Below, in pieces: positions 18,645-27,549 of a DNA stretch of 64,000 nucleotides. Within the stretch, counting starts at the first letter, position 1. Every line of letters begins with the position of its first letter. A program made the translations under genes and the position numbers. This stretch comes from an uncultured Pirellula sp. (lineage in GTDB: Bacteria > Planctomycetota > Planctomycetia > Pirellulales > Pirellulaceae): positions 48,617 to 112,616 of the forward strand of contig CAITIE010000104.1 in assembly GCA_903892355.1 (NCBI GenBank), in the 5' to 3' direction. Below the pieces are notes generated by a model. That model was not told where the DNA came from, did not search any database, and was given only the letters and a program-made list of their open reading frames with translations.

Positions 18645-18993
18645 AGCAACTCCAACCTTGTTGTTTCGAATGTTGTTTCGAATACGCCAAATCCGCGGAA
18701 ATATACCGTCCGAGATTCCAAGCCACATTGTGAATGCTCGGACAATCCTCAGCAACGGCCAATTCTATCATGGCCGAGAAACACAGAACGAAACCTAGTG
18801 AAGCTTCCGACAAAGATGCGAAAAACCTGGCAATTTGGCGACGGAAGGAAGACCCGTGGGCGGAACATCAATCCCGTGAATCTGCCCCGCTGCGAATACG
18901 TCTCTTCCGGTCTCAAGACTTAATCGCGAGATTCGCGATGGCCGCAGCAACCCTTCCGCGAAAACGGATACACAAGAACGAGTGCAAACCGAT
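18645..18993. other. Intergenic region with a 12-bp direct repeat
   Basis: 349 bp between two minus-strand genes. Just upstream of the GS-like start, gttgtttcgaat is repeated twice in tandem (18660-18671 and 18672-18683). No gene, terminator or operator is otherwise recognised. Confidence 0.6.
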
Positions 18994-19554
18994 TTACGGA
19001 TTCTCGCCAAAGGGTGCGGCTGGCGCTTGCGGCATAGCCGACGCTCTTCGCGCTGGTGTCTTTGCCATAATCCGCGAGAGGTCTTGGACCGTTTCCATCA
19101 AGCCGAGTTCCAGGTCCAACGAGTCGGCGATCGCTTCTTCGGTATCGAGTCGAATTTCAATCGTTTGGCTCAACCAAGCGACATCATCGAGGAACGCTTC
19201 GGAGCAAAAGCATGAGTCCACACCCTCACTCGTCAAATCTGTCGCAGAACTAAATTGATGCTCAGGAGTCGCTTCCGGAAGGAACGACAGGTTCCACTGC
19301 GCGCGACGATTCATCAAGGCTGGAATGTCTGCCAACTCGGGGTTCTCGGATTGCAATGCAACGGACGGCAATCTCAATCCTCGGACTTGGCTGGGCTCGC
19401 TTCCATAATACTGCCGCATCTCGTTCCAATGCGTCGCAGGAACGTAGCCATCCTTCGACCTGATCGCATCGAGCGGGGAAGATTCAGGTACTGCCGAACT
19501 GGAATCACCGGAGCGCTGATTGGATTTGGATTGCGACTGTTTCTTAAAAAACAT
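18994..19554 (-). CDS. Hypothetical protein
   Basis: 186 residues from the ATG at 19554, which follows an AGGA; the frame stays open to 19692 and a longer form is possible. No family recognised. It starts with a short basic, Ser/Gln/Lys-rich region (MFFKKQSQSKSNQRSGD), then a mostly helical, acidic middle (AFLDDVAWLSQTIEIRLDT) and ends with a Pro/Ala-rich tail (MPQAPAAPFGENP). No signal peptide or membrane helix, so probably cytosolic. Coding is supported by composition and position on the same strand as its neighbours. Confidence 0.55.
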   Translation of the reverse strand: MFFKKQSQSKSNQRSGDSSSAVPESSPLDAIRSKDGYVPATHWNEMRQYYGSEPSQVRGLRLPSVALQSENPELADIPALMNRRAQWNLSFLPEATPEHQFSSATDLTSEGVDSCFCSEAFLDDVAWLSQTIEIRLDTEEAIADSLDLELGLMETVQDLSRIMAKTPARRASAMPQAPAAPFGENP

Positions 19555-19859
19555 GATCTGACCATTCCTGGATTCACCCATCGGGCAAACCCCATGCAGG
19601 AGCCTATCGAGCCAATCCGCTGGCGTGAAACCGAGAACCTTGCCGAACCCCTCGGCGTCCGTGGAAGCGTAGATTGAGCAGGCATAGAACACGGAGTTTC
19701 CATGCTCGACACCTTAAAGAAAACGGATCGTGGATCAGACTTTGACGGTCGTGCGGCTTTTTCCGCATGCGACCACTCTGTTTTCCTTGCGTCGCTCCAA
19801 CGAGGCCGGCACTCTCGGGCAAACCCTGTTAAGGGTGGCCGCCTCGCAACCGCGGAGGC

Positions 19860-22067
19860 TTACTCAGGTTTGAAGACCACGGTTGCCAGTGGTGGCATTT
19901 GGAAAGTAATCGACGCGGGCCGACCGTGATGCGGAATGGTTGTATCGGCCATCACTCCTGCGTGATTTCCAACATTCGATCCCGCGTAATAACTGGAATC
20001 GCTGTTGAAGACCTCGCGGTAGTATCCACCCTTTGGCACGCCCATACGGTACTGACGGACGATTGGGGTGAAGTTGGAGCAGATCACCAAGAAGTCGTTC
20101 GGATCACGGCCCTTACGCAAATATCCAAGAACGCTGTCACCCGAGTTCATGCAATCGATCCACTCAAAGCCTTCTCCGTTGAAGTCGATTTCGTGCAAGG
20201 CCTTTTCTCGTTGCACTAGATGATTCAAATCCGCAACGAGCCTTTGCATCCCACGGTGCGTTTCCCATTGGAGCAGGTCCCACTGGATTTCACCGTCGTA
20301 GTTCCACTCGTGCCACTGCGCAAGTTCACTGCCCATGAACAACAGCTTCTTGCCCGGATGCGTCCACATGTAGCTGTAGAGCAATCGCAGGTTGGCGAAT
20401 TTCTGCCACAAATCACCTGCCATCTGCGCGATCAAAGCCCCCTTGCCATGCACCACTTCGTCGTGCGAGAGCGGCAACGCAAAGTTCTCAGTGAACGCAT
20501 AGATCAAGCTAAACGTCAATTCATTGTGATGGTACTGACGGTGGATCGGATCATGACGCATGTAGCGCAATGTGTCGTTCATCCAACCCATGTTCCATTT
20601 CAGGGAAAAGCCGAGGCCACCGGTTTCTACGGGGCGGCTGACACCAGGCCATGCCGTCGACTCTTCGGCGATCGTCAGCACGCCTGGATACTGTGCATGG
20701 GATTCGGTATTGAACTCACGCAGCAGATGAATGGCTTCGATGTTCTCGCGTCCACCGTACTCGTTCGGTACCCACTCACCCGCTTTACGGGAGTAGTCGC
20801 GATACAACATCGATGCGACCGCATCCACGCGGACCCCGTCGATGTGGTACTTGTCCATCCAGAACAGCGCGTTGGAAACCAGGAAGTTGCGCACTTCATG
20901 CCGGCCGTAATTGAAGATCATGGTTCCCCAATCAGGGTGCTCGCCTTGACGCGGATCCTCATGCTCAAACAACGCGGAGCCATCAAAACGGCGAAGTCCA
21001 TGCCCATCCTTGGGGAAGTGGGCTGGAACCCAATCGATGATCACACCGATGCCGTTTTGGTGGCAGTGATCCACGAAGTACATGAAGTCCTCGGGCGTAC
21101 CATAGCGACTGGTCACCGCGAAATACCCTACGGTCTGATAGCCCCATGAGCCGGTAAACGGATGCTCCGAAATCGGCATCAACTCCAAATGCGTGAAGCC
21201 CATCTCTTTGCAGTACTGCACGAGCTGGTGGGCCAATTCGCGATAGTTCATCCAACCATGCACCCCACTCTCGCTCTTCCGCCACGAACCCAAGTGGACT
21301 TCGTAGACGTTGATCGGACGATCGAGCTGGTTCTCGGATCGCCGTCGTTCCATCCATTGGTTGTCATTCCACGAATACAGATCCAAGGGTTGGACGACCG
21401 ACGCGGTACGCGGTGGCAGCTCGGCATACACTCCAAACGGGTCCGTCTTGTCCACAATCTGCCCGTCCTGGGTACGCATCCGGAATTTGTATTTCATTCC
21501 GGCCCCTGTATTTGGAACGAACAATTCCCAAATACCCGAGGGCGAACTTTTCTGCATGCAATGGGAACGACCGTCCCAATGGTTGAAATCCCCGACGACT
21601 TGTACGCTTTGCGCATTGGGAGCCCAAACAGCAAAATTCACCCCGACGTGACCGTCCACATCGCGCAGGTGCGCACCGAGCTTGTCATAAATCTTCCAAT
21701 GCTTGCCCGATCCGAAGAGGTACCGATCAAAGTCGGTGAGGAATGTCGGGACAGAGTATGGATCCTTCATTTCAATCGTATTCCCGTTGGAGTTCGATAC
21801 GCGAATTCGGTAGTTCGGAGATGCGGATTCAGCGCTCGGAATCAGTCCCTCGTACAAGCCCGATGGATGGACACGACGCATTGGTCGCGTTGAATCGCTA
21901 CGAGGATCCACCAACCACGCTTGTTGCGCACTTGGAAAATACCCCCGAACTGCGACGGCCCTCCTGCCGTCGATCTCGACCGAATGAGGTCCTAAAACCG
22001 CAGCTGGATTCGCGGACATGCCGCTGATTACATCGCTCAACGAATCAAGATTCAATTGGGTTTGCAC
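19860..22067 (-). CDS. glgB: 1,4-alpha-glucan branching enzyme
   Basis: 735 residues (a GTG at 22067 or an ATG 16 codons later could start it). N-terminal GlgB N1 domain, CBM48 (~130-225, GVNFAVWAPNAQSVQVVGDFN), GH13 barrel and C-terminal all-beta domain. Catalytic Asp nucleophile in HIDGVRVDAVASMLY, Glu acid/base in LTIAEESTAWPG and the transition-state HD in LPLSHDEVVHGK. It makes alpha-1,6 branches in glycogen. No other glg gene is adjacent; a 41-bp-plus gap separates it from the RNase H-like gene upstream. Confidence 0.97.
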   Translation of the reverse strand: MQTQLNLDSLSDVISGMSANPAAVLGPHSVEIDGRRAVAVRGYFPSAQQAWLVDPRSDSTRPMRRVHPSGLYEGLIPSAESASPNYRIRVSNSNGNTIEMKDPYSVPTFLTDFDRYLFGSGKHWKIYDKLGAHLRDVDGHVGVNFAVWAPNAQSVQVVGDFNHWDGRSHCMQKSSPSGIWELFVPNTGAGMKYKFRMRTQDGQIVDKTDPFGVYAELPPRTASVVQPLDLYSWNDNQWMERRRSENQLDRPINVYEVHLGSWRKSESGVHGWMNYRELAHQLVQYCKEMGFTHLELMPISEHPFTGSWGYQTVGYFAVTSRYGTPEDFMYFVDHCHQNGIGVIIDWVPAHFPKDGHGLRRFDGSALFEHEDPRQGEHPDWGTMIFNYGRHEVRNFLVSNALFWMDKYHIDGVRVDAVASMLYRDYSRKAGEWVPNEYGGRENIEAIHLLREFNTESHAQYPGVLTIAEESTAWPGVSRPVETGGLGFSLKWNMGWMNDTLRYMRHDPIHRQYHHNELTFSLIYAFTENFALPLSHDEVVHGKGALIAQMAGDLWQKFANLRLLYSYMWTHPGKKLLFMGSELAQWHEWNYDGEIQWDLLQWETHRGMQRLVADLNHLVQREKALHEIDFNGEGFEWIDCMNSGDSVLGYLRKGRDPNDFLVICSNFTPIVRQYRMGVPKGGYYREVFNSDSSYYAGSNVGNHAGVMADTTIPHHGRPASITFQMPPLATVVFKPE

Positions 22068-22119
22068 GTTTGCTCCGAATATAACGCAAGTTCAATACAT
22101 CGTGTACGTAACGAAATGC

Positions 22120-23259
22120 CTAGAATTTCCTAGGCTCGAATTGGTCCCGACGAGGATCCAGCAGGAACATGCAACGCAGGCATGCTACCAGGAAGGCATC
22201 CAAGCTGAGAATCGTTCCCCAAATCCACCGGAAGGGAAACAAAAGGAACAGTAGGGGGCGTGCATCCCGAATGAGAGAGGGCATCGGCGACGTCCGCGGC
22301 AACTCCAGAGGACCCCTAACCAACTCCTCTGGGATTCTAAAACTTTCTGAAACTCCGTCTTCCAAATCCGACGAAGAACTCAACACGGTCTCCTGAGTCT
22401 GCTCGTCAGGGATCACCGCTTCTGGTTCCACGATGGGGTCGATCGTGGTCGATCGGCACTGGTCCACAAAGAATCGGAATCGATTGGCGTGTCGTGATTC
22501 TTGTTCGCAAGCAACCGTGACAGCTTCTCCGATCACCGTCTCGCAATCTCCATCGCTCGTTCCACCGACCATCGCACTGAAGGATCGGGACTTGACTCGC
22601 GAGGCATCGAAATCGTTCGCCCGATTGTCGATAGTCCGTTGGCCCGCCACACCCCGTTTATGCGAAGACGGACGTGATCGCAATCCGAGCGGTGCCTTGG
22701 GCTTGGCATCGGGCGGCGTACCGTCATCATCGCGAGTCGTGGTATCGGAATTGGAAGGAGCAATTTCCGCGGACGGTTTGTTACCGGTGTCGACGGCAAC
22801 CTCCCGAGCGTCCCCTTCCCCTTCACCTGCAGCCGGGTCTTGGCTCATCCAGCGGCATCGAACTTCATGGAATTTTAAAGTCGCATCGACTCGCTTCCAG
22901 AGATCCGCATTGCGGATCGGTTGGACCGAACCGAAATGCTCCCAGCAATAATCGTTCTCTCGCCATTCCGCGAGCCCGTATTGCAATCCGCGAGCGACAT
23001 AACGGTTGGTGGTGATCATCGTCACTCGGCTGGGTTGCGCGAGCGCTTCCAATCCTCGCAAAACCGCCAGCAATGCGGTTCGATCCGGATGGCTGATCGA
23101 TTCGCTGTCCGTAGCTTCGATGCGTTCTCCAGTCTCCAAATGCTCAAGGACAAAACGCCAGCGCCCTCGTTCCGCAGCGAGGTTCTGCCCTTGTTGGCAG
23201 AGGTTGCCTTCGCAAAACAGTAGATAGTGCGGTTTCGTAACGGACATCGCTAGTAGCAT
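22120..23259 (-). CDS. RNase H-fold protein lacking catalytic carboxylates, C-terminal membrane segment
   Basis: 379 residues (alternative ATG at 23247). Residues ~10-140 follow RNase HI: a beta-strand opening, RTALLAVLRGLEAL, SRVTMITTNRYVARGLQYGL, AEWRENDYCWE, NADLWKRVDATLKFHEVRCRWM. At the four DEDD sites the expected Asp-Glu-Asp-Asp are Glu17, Ala62, Thr84 and missing, so hydrolysis is unlikely. A ~180-residue low-complexity linker precedes a hydrophobic C-terminal segment (LLFLLFPFRWIWGTILSLDA, ~330-370) that may anchor it. Function unknown; perhaps an RNA/DNA-hybrid binder at the membrane. The alignment is by eye. Confidence 0.65.
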   Translation of the reverse strand: MLLAMSVTKPHYLLFCEGNLCQQGQNLAAERGRWRFVLEHLETGERIEATDSESISHPDRTALLAVLRGLEALAQPSRVTMITTNRYVARGLQYGLAEWRENDYCWEHFGSVQPIRNADLWKRVDATLKFHEVRCRWMSQDPAAGEGEGDAREVAVDTGNKPSAEIAPSNSDTTTRDDDGTPPDAKPKAPLGLRSRPSSHKRGVAGQRTIDNRANDFDASRVKSRSFSAMVGGTSDGDCETVIGEAVTVACEQESRHANRFRFFVDQCRSTTIDPIVEPEAVIPDEQTQETVLSSSSDLEDGVSESFRIPEELVRGPLELPRTSPMPSLIRDARPLLFLLFPFRWIWGTILSLDAFLVACLRCMFLLDPRRDQFEPRKF

Positions 23260-23407
23260 CCATGAGCGGCATAGAGTTCGCAGACGCTATAGATTGCCCG
23301 ATGATTCGAGTCCAGCGCTGAATCGAGCACAGATTTAGACTGGTTTCATTCGATTTTATCGCCGTGCGTTGGAGCTTGCCGTCTATAACGACCGCAACGA
23401 TGCACGA

Positions 23408-24580
23408 TTATTTGACCACCTGACGACGGTACCTTCCGGGCGGTACACCAAAGGCCTTGCGGAACGCAACGCTCATGTACTCGGGATGTTCAAAACCAGC
23501 GCGTTGGGCGATCGCCTCAATGGGCAACTCAGTTTGCTGTAGCAACTCTTTGACGCGTGCCAACCGGGCATCGGAAATCATTTCATGCGGCGTTTTCCCA
23601 GTCGCTTCCGTAAACCGAGTCTCCAGCATGCGACGGGACATTGCCACATGCTGCAGGACGTCGGTCACCTGAATGCCATCGCACGCGTGTGCACGAATGA
23701 ATTGGATGGCCTTCGCCACCGTGGGATCTTCCACCGCTAAAATATCGGTCGACTGCCTGGGCACGATCCCCAGGGGTGGCATCAACTTGGTAGGCGCCGA
23801 TAGCTTGCCATTGCGTCGCAACTGCTTGCCACTTTCCATGACTTGGTCCAACCACTGAGCAGCGTAGTACCCGGCGCCGCGTGCATCCGGTGCGATACTG
23901 GTCAGCGATGGCCTCGACAGATCGCAGAGCAATGGATCGTTGTCGACGCCGATGACCGCGATTTGCTCCGGTACCGCCAACTCCAGGTTCCGGCACCGAT
24001 CGAGCACCACTTGCGCTTGGATATCGTACGAACAGAACATCCCTAACGGCTTAGGCAATTCCTGTAGCCACTGCGATAACCTCTCCGTCGTCTGAGTCGA
24101 CTCCGCCTTGCGATATGGGGATGGGGTTAAAAACGACTCGCAGGTAAAGCCAGCTTGCTCGCAGCATGACACAAAGTGCTCGCGGCGCCATCGCGACCAG
24201 TTCAATCCCTTCGGTCCGCAAAATGCGAACGATCTGAACCCTCGTTCCACTAAATGATCGAACGCCAATCGAGCGATCGCCGCATCGTCGGTCTCGATCC
24301 AGGGTATATGCGCTACGCGGCGGGCGGAACTGACATCCACTACGGGGACCTTCAAACGGGACACCGCCCGAGCAATCGCCGCTGTTTCGATCCGAGCAAT
24401 CACACCGTCCAGAGGCGTCTTCGCAAGCCACCCAGGAGGCGACGCGCCTCGCTCCTGCTCGGGCAAAAAAACCGACCAACGATCATGCTCCCGCTGGTAT
24501 TCGACAATCCCCTCAAGCAACCCACGCGCGTAGGCATTTGAGGTTTCAATCAATAACGCCACCCGTTTACGTTGCTTCAC
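23408..24580 (-). CDS. XylR-like transcriptional regulator (LacI-type sensor + AraC DNA-binding domain)
   Basis: 390 residues. N-terminal periplasmic-binding-protein-like sensor (~5-270; VALLIETSNAYARGLLEGI, IAVIGVDNDPLLCDLSRPSL) and C-terminal AraC/XylS helix-turn-helix pair (~285-388; RMLETRFTEATGKTPHEMI, AIAQRAGFEHPEYMSVAFRKAFG). This layout is that of E. coli XylR, and planctomycetes carry many sugar-sensing copies. Ligand unknown and no sugar catabolic gene is adjacent. GTG start; overlaps coaX by 14 nt, so it is the last gene of an obg-coaX-regulator operon, an unusual place for it. Confidence 0.9.
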   Translation of the reverse strand: MKQRKRVALLIETSNAYARGLLEGIVEYQREHDRWSVFLPEQERGASPPGWLAKTPLDGVIARIETAAIARAVSRLKVPVVDVSSARRVAHIPWIETDDAAIARLAFDHLVERGFRSFAFCGPKGLNWSRWRREHFVSCCEQAGFTCESFLTPSPYRKAESTQTTERLSQWLQELPKPLGMFCSYDIQAQVVLDRCRNLELAVPEQIAVIGVDNDPLLCDLSRPSLTSIAPDARGAGYYAAQWLDQVMESGKQLRRNGKLSAPTKLMPPLGIVPRQSTDILAVEDPTVAKAIQFIRAHACDGIQVTDVLQHVAMSRRMLETRFTEATGKTPHEMISDARLARVKELLQQTELPIEAIAQRAGFEHPEYMSVAFRKAFGVPPGRYRRQVVK

Positions 24581-25532
24581 GATCGGTGATCTGACAAAGA
24601 CTTAATCCCAAGAGAACAAGATTACCAATATAGTGGACCGGGGTTTCAATCGCGGCTCGAAGCAATTTGCCATCACCGCCCGACACCACCACGGGAATCG
24701 GTCGACCTTTTCGGTACCGGTCAATCAGAAATTTGGCCCCACCTACTACCGCCGCATGCACCCCCGCCGCGATCGCTTGCTCGGTGTTCCTCCCCGGCAA
24801 CGTCGGGAAATCGACAATAGAATGGGATGGCAACCACGGTAATTGATCGGTGCCTGCAGCCAAATACTGCAGCGATAGGCCTACTCCTGGAAGGATTGCT
24901 CCACCGCAAAACCGACCCGCGTCATCCACCCAATCGACCGTCAACGCCGTACCAGCTTGCACGACGATCAATGGTCCCAGCCCATCGCTACTTTCTCGAA
25001 CCAATTCCAAAGCCGCCCTGGCAGCCAACAATCGATCGATCCCGACGCGTTCTGGATAATCCACGCGGATCGGTATTCCGACATCGTGGTTTCTGACAAC
25101 ATGAACGGCATTATCGGGCAATCGCTCGCGGAGATATCGGATCAACACCTCCAGCATGTTCTGATTGACGCTAGCTATCTTCCATGTGTCGCCCGACTCG
25201 GGACGAAGACGAGAAACCAACCACTCGATTCCTTCCTGATCGCTCCCCGTTCGATCAACACCGGTTCGATCAATACCGGTTCGATCAATACCCGTTTGAT
25301 CAACACGCGGTATCCAACGTTCTCCATCCGCAATCGACTGTTCCGGTTGCTGCTTGTAGATTTTCTCCCCAATCGCACTCCAGGAGAGTTTGGTAATCGC
25401 GTCGAGACGAACACCGGAGAGGGACGACCAGCGATGCCCGGCATTCTCAACGCGATGAGTCTCTGCGTCGGCCTCACCCTTTGTGACCTTGGCCCCCCTA
25501 AGACCGCTATTCCCAATGTCGACGACGATCAT
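24567..25532 (-). CDS. coaX: Type III pantothenate kinase
   Basis: 321 residues, longer than typical (~255) because of an insertion. Motifs: DIGNSGLRGAKV (phosphate-binding DxGNS loop), RVGIDRLLAARAAL (the G-x-D-R motif) and VVQAGTALTVDWVDDAG with the following GGAILPGVGLS. It phosphorylates pantothenate in CoA synthesis. Residues ~78-98 contain a 5-residue repeat TGIDR from 15-bp DNA repeats, in a region between the two ribonuclease-H-like lobes. ATG overlaps the obg stop (ATGA), so coupled translation is likely. Confidence 0.9.
   Translation of the reverse strand: MIVVDIGNSGLRGAKVTKGEADAETHRVENAGHRWSSLSGVRLDAITKLSWSAIGEKIYKQQPEQSIADGERWIPRVDQTGIDRTGIDRTGVDRTGSDQEGIEWLVSRLRPESGDTWKIASVNQNMLEVLIRYLRERLPDNAVHVVRNHDVGIPIRVDYPERVGIDRLLAARAALELVRESSDGLGPLIVVQAGTALTVDWVDDAGRFCGGAILPGVGLSLQYLAAGTDQLPWLPSHSIVDFPTLPGRNTEQAIAAGVHAAVVGGAKFLIDRYRKGRPIPVVVSGGDGKLLRAAIETPVHYIGNLVLLGLSLCQITDREAT
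25249..25308 (-). repeat. In-frame 15-bp tandem repeat in coaX, four copies
   Basis: Units 25249-25263, 25264-25278, 25279-25293, 25294-25308, consensus gttcgatcaataccg, encoding a TGIDR-type pentapeptide on the minus strand. Confidence 0.9.
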
Positions 25533-26536
25533 GAGACACTTGTTTTTTGCTCTTTGAGGAGATCTGCGACGCTCCGCACCAATTTGCTCAGCCCTGAGCC
25601 GGTCACGGCGCTGACCAAATGAATATCGTTTCTGCCCAACTCGAGTCCCAACGCTTCATGAATATCCGCGGCACCGGGTAGCTCCGATTTGGTTACCACC
25701 ACAATCTCCGGCCGCGCGGCCAACTCATTGCTGTACTGCTCCAACTCATGCCTGATGGTTTTGTAATTGGTAATCGGATCCGATTGGTCCATCGGCATGG
25801 GCTCTACCAAGTGGACCAAAATTCCCGCTCGCATGATATGTCGGAGAAAGTCGTGTCCCAGCCCGTGACCTTCGGCTGCACCCTCGATCAAACCGGGAAT
25901 ATCGGCCATCACAAAGCTACGTTCCAAATCCACATTGACCATTCCGAGGTTGGGGAATTTGGTGGTGAACGGATAATCGGCAATCTCGGGTCGAGCTCGC
26001 GATAATCGGCTCAGCATCGTGCTCTTGCCCGCGTTAGGCATTCCGATCAAACCGACGTCAGCGATCGACTTCAATTCCAAGATCAATCGGCGGGTTTCTC
26101 CGAGCCCACCCGAGGTCGTGTCGCGTGGTGCTTGATTGGTCGACGATTTGAAGTGAGTGTTTCCCCATCCGCCACGCCCGCCACGTGCTGCGATAATCTC
26201 ATCGCCGTCGTTGACCAAGTCGCGGATTTCTAGACCGATCTCTTTATCGAGAACCACGGTTCCAGGGGGCACCTCAAGGATCAAATCCTTACCGCTGCGA
26301 CCATGGCAGTCCGACCCCAATCCCGGCGCTCCATGATCAGCTCGCCAATGCCGCTGATGAGCGAAAGAAACCAACGAGTTTACGCCAGACTTCGCGCGGA
26401 TCAAAATGCTTCCGCCGTCGCCACCGTCACCGCCGCATGGACCACCGCGCGGTACGTGCTTCTCGCGACGGAATGCCATGCAACCGTCACCACCTCGCCC
26501 CGCGATAACCTCTATCTCAACTCGATCAACAAACAT
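25529..26536 (-). CDS. obgE: GTPase Obg/CgtA
   Basis: 335 residues: glycine-rich OBG domain (~1-158, GGRGGWGNTHF, SGKDLILEVPPGTVV) then a G domain with the P-loop GMPNAGKSTM, switch II DIPGLIEGA, and the VVTKSEL (G4) and VSAVTGSGL (G5) motifs; no C-terminal TGS/OCT extension. A ribosome-assembly and stress GTPase. Upstream lies rpmA, downstream coaX with ATGA overlap. The classical rplU-rpmA-obg order is kept only in part. Confidence 0.97.
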   Translation of the reverse strand: MFVDRVEIEVIAGRGGDGCMAFRREKHVPRGGPCGGDGGDGGSILIRAKSGVNSLVSFAHQRHWRADHGAPGLGSDCHGRSGKDLILEVPPGTVVLDKEIGLEIRDLVNDGDEIIAARGGRGGWGNTHFKSSTNQAPRDTTSGGLGETRRLILELKSIADVGLIGMPNAGKSTMLSRLSRARPEIADYPFTTKFPNLGMVNVDLERSFVMADIPGLIEGAAEGHGLGHDFLRHIMRAGILVHLVEPMPMDQSDPITNYKTIRHELEQYSNELAARPEIVVVTKSELPGAADIHEALGLELGRNDIHLVSAVTGSGLSKLVRSVADLLKEQKTSVS

Positions 26537-26840
26537 ACAAGCTTCTTCGTTGGACTAAAAAATGAAACTTTTGAGAACGCGCCGCGATTATTGCAACAAC
26601 GGCTTCAGCCCCAGAGAATGTAAGGGGATTCTCCCGCCAGCAGATTCTTATGATATTTTAAGTACTCAATTTAAGCACTCATTCCGAGCGAAGAGATTCG
26701 CTACCCTTGGCGAACCTAGGATCGTACTCCAGACAACCATGGTGCCATCGGCTGAACACTCAATCCATGGACCTGATCGTACCAGCTCGCTTGTGCCCGC
26801 GAACGCTCGTGGATCACGCCCTTTCGTCGTGACCGGTTCT
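26537..26840. other. Intergenic region, no gene seen
   Basis: About 300 bp between obg and the rpmA terminator. Presumably contains the obg promoter. No other motif recognised. Confidence 0.5.
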
Positions 26841-26876
26841 AAAAACAAAACGGACCCCACTAATCCGTGAGGTCCG
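26841..26876 (-). terminator. Rho-independent terminator after rpmA
   Basis: Inverted repeat cggaccccac / gtgaggtccg (26851-26876, nine pairs with one mismatch) followed on the minus strand by TTTTGTTTTT. It separates rpmA from obg, which are otherwise usually co-transcribed. Confidence 0.8.
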
Positions 26877-26946
26877 TTCGCTGATCTATTGAACCGCACC
26901 GAGCCGATTGGTATCCACCATAGCGGATCGAGCGGATTGGTAGCGG

Positions 26947-27198
26947 TTAGCTTGCCAATGGCTTAACGTTGATACGGCGACCTTCCTGATCGAAGTATAC
27001 GTTTCCTTCAACCAATGCGAAAATTGTGTAATCATTCCCCATGCCAACATTGCGGCCGGGATGCCACTTCGTTCCGACTTGACGAATCAAAATGTTCCCC
27101 GGAATGACCAGTTCGCCACCGAACTTCTTCACACCCCGACGTTGAGCGTTCGAATCACGACCGTTTCGGGTTGAACCCTGACCTTTTTTGTGTGCCAT
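26947..27198 (-). CDS. rpmA: 50S ribosomal protein L27
   Basis: 83 residues; [17 protein letters not shown] is the conserved bacterial L27 N-terminus with its tail reaching toward the peptidyl transferase centre. [20 protein letters not shown] and GNDYTIFAL follow. No N-terminal cleaved extension. rplU is not next to it; upstream (higher coordinates) is a repeat-containing gap and then a secreted protein gene on the same strand. Confidence 0.98.
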   Translation of the reverse strand: MAHKKGQGSTRNGRDSNAQRRGVKKFGGELVIPGNILIRQVGTKWHPGRNVGMGNDYTIFALVEGNVYFDQEGRRINVKPLAS

Positions 27199-27549
27199 TT
27201 GCTAACTCAATCTGACCTTAAACTGTTCTTTATATCGATGCTTCGACGCGTTGCGGAAATGACCGCAACGAGCAAATCCGATTGCCTACTTTCGCCTGCC
27301 TCGAACGAGTATCCTATTCCGAGTGTCCTATTCGCTGTACCCCTTTATCCCTCGAGGAAAACTGGTATTCCTCAAGGAAAACTGGGTACCGCAACGTCAC
27401 GCGGTTTGGCAGAAGGGTGATTTTCCGAGCCGATCCGTACCAGTTGGTACTGTCGGCACCAGTTGGTACTGTCGGCACCAGTTGGAACTGTCGGCACCAG
27501 TTGGAACTGTCGGCCATCCTTCCCTCACAGCTGCCTCGAGGGGGAAAGT
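27199..27549. other. Intergenic region with a 19-bp array
   Basis: 351 bp on the 5' side of rpmA. It holds the 4 x 19-bp array and no gene; short frames across the array are products of the repeat. Confidence 0.6.
27439..27514. repeat. 19-bp tandem array, four copies
   Basis: Units 27439-27457, 27458-27476, 27477-27495, 27496-27514; consensus accagttggtactgtcggc with one t/a difference between the first and last pairs. Each unit junction carries part of the palindrome GTACCAGTTGGTAC. It lies 35 bp downstream of the stop of the gene at 27550. Confidence 0.92.
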
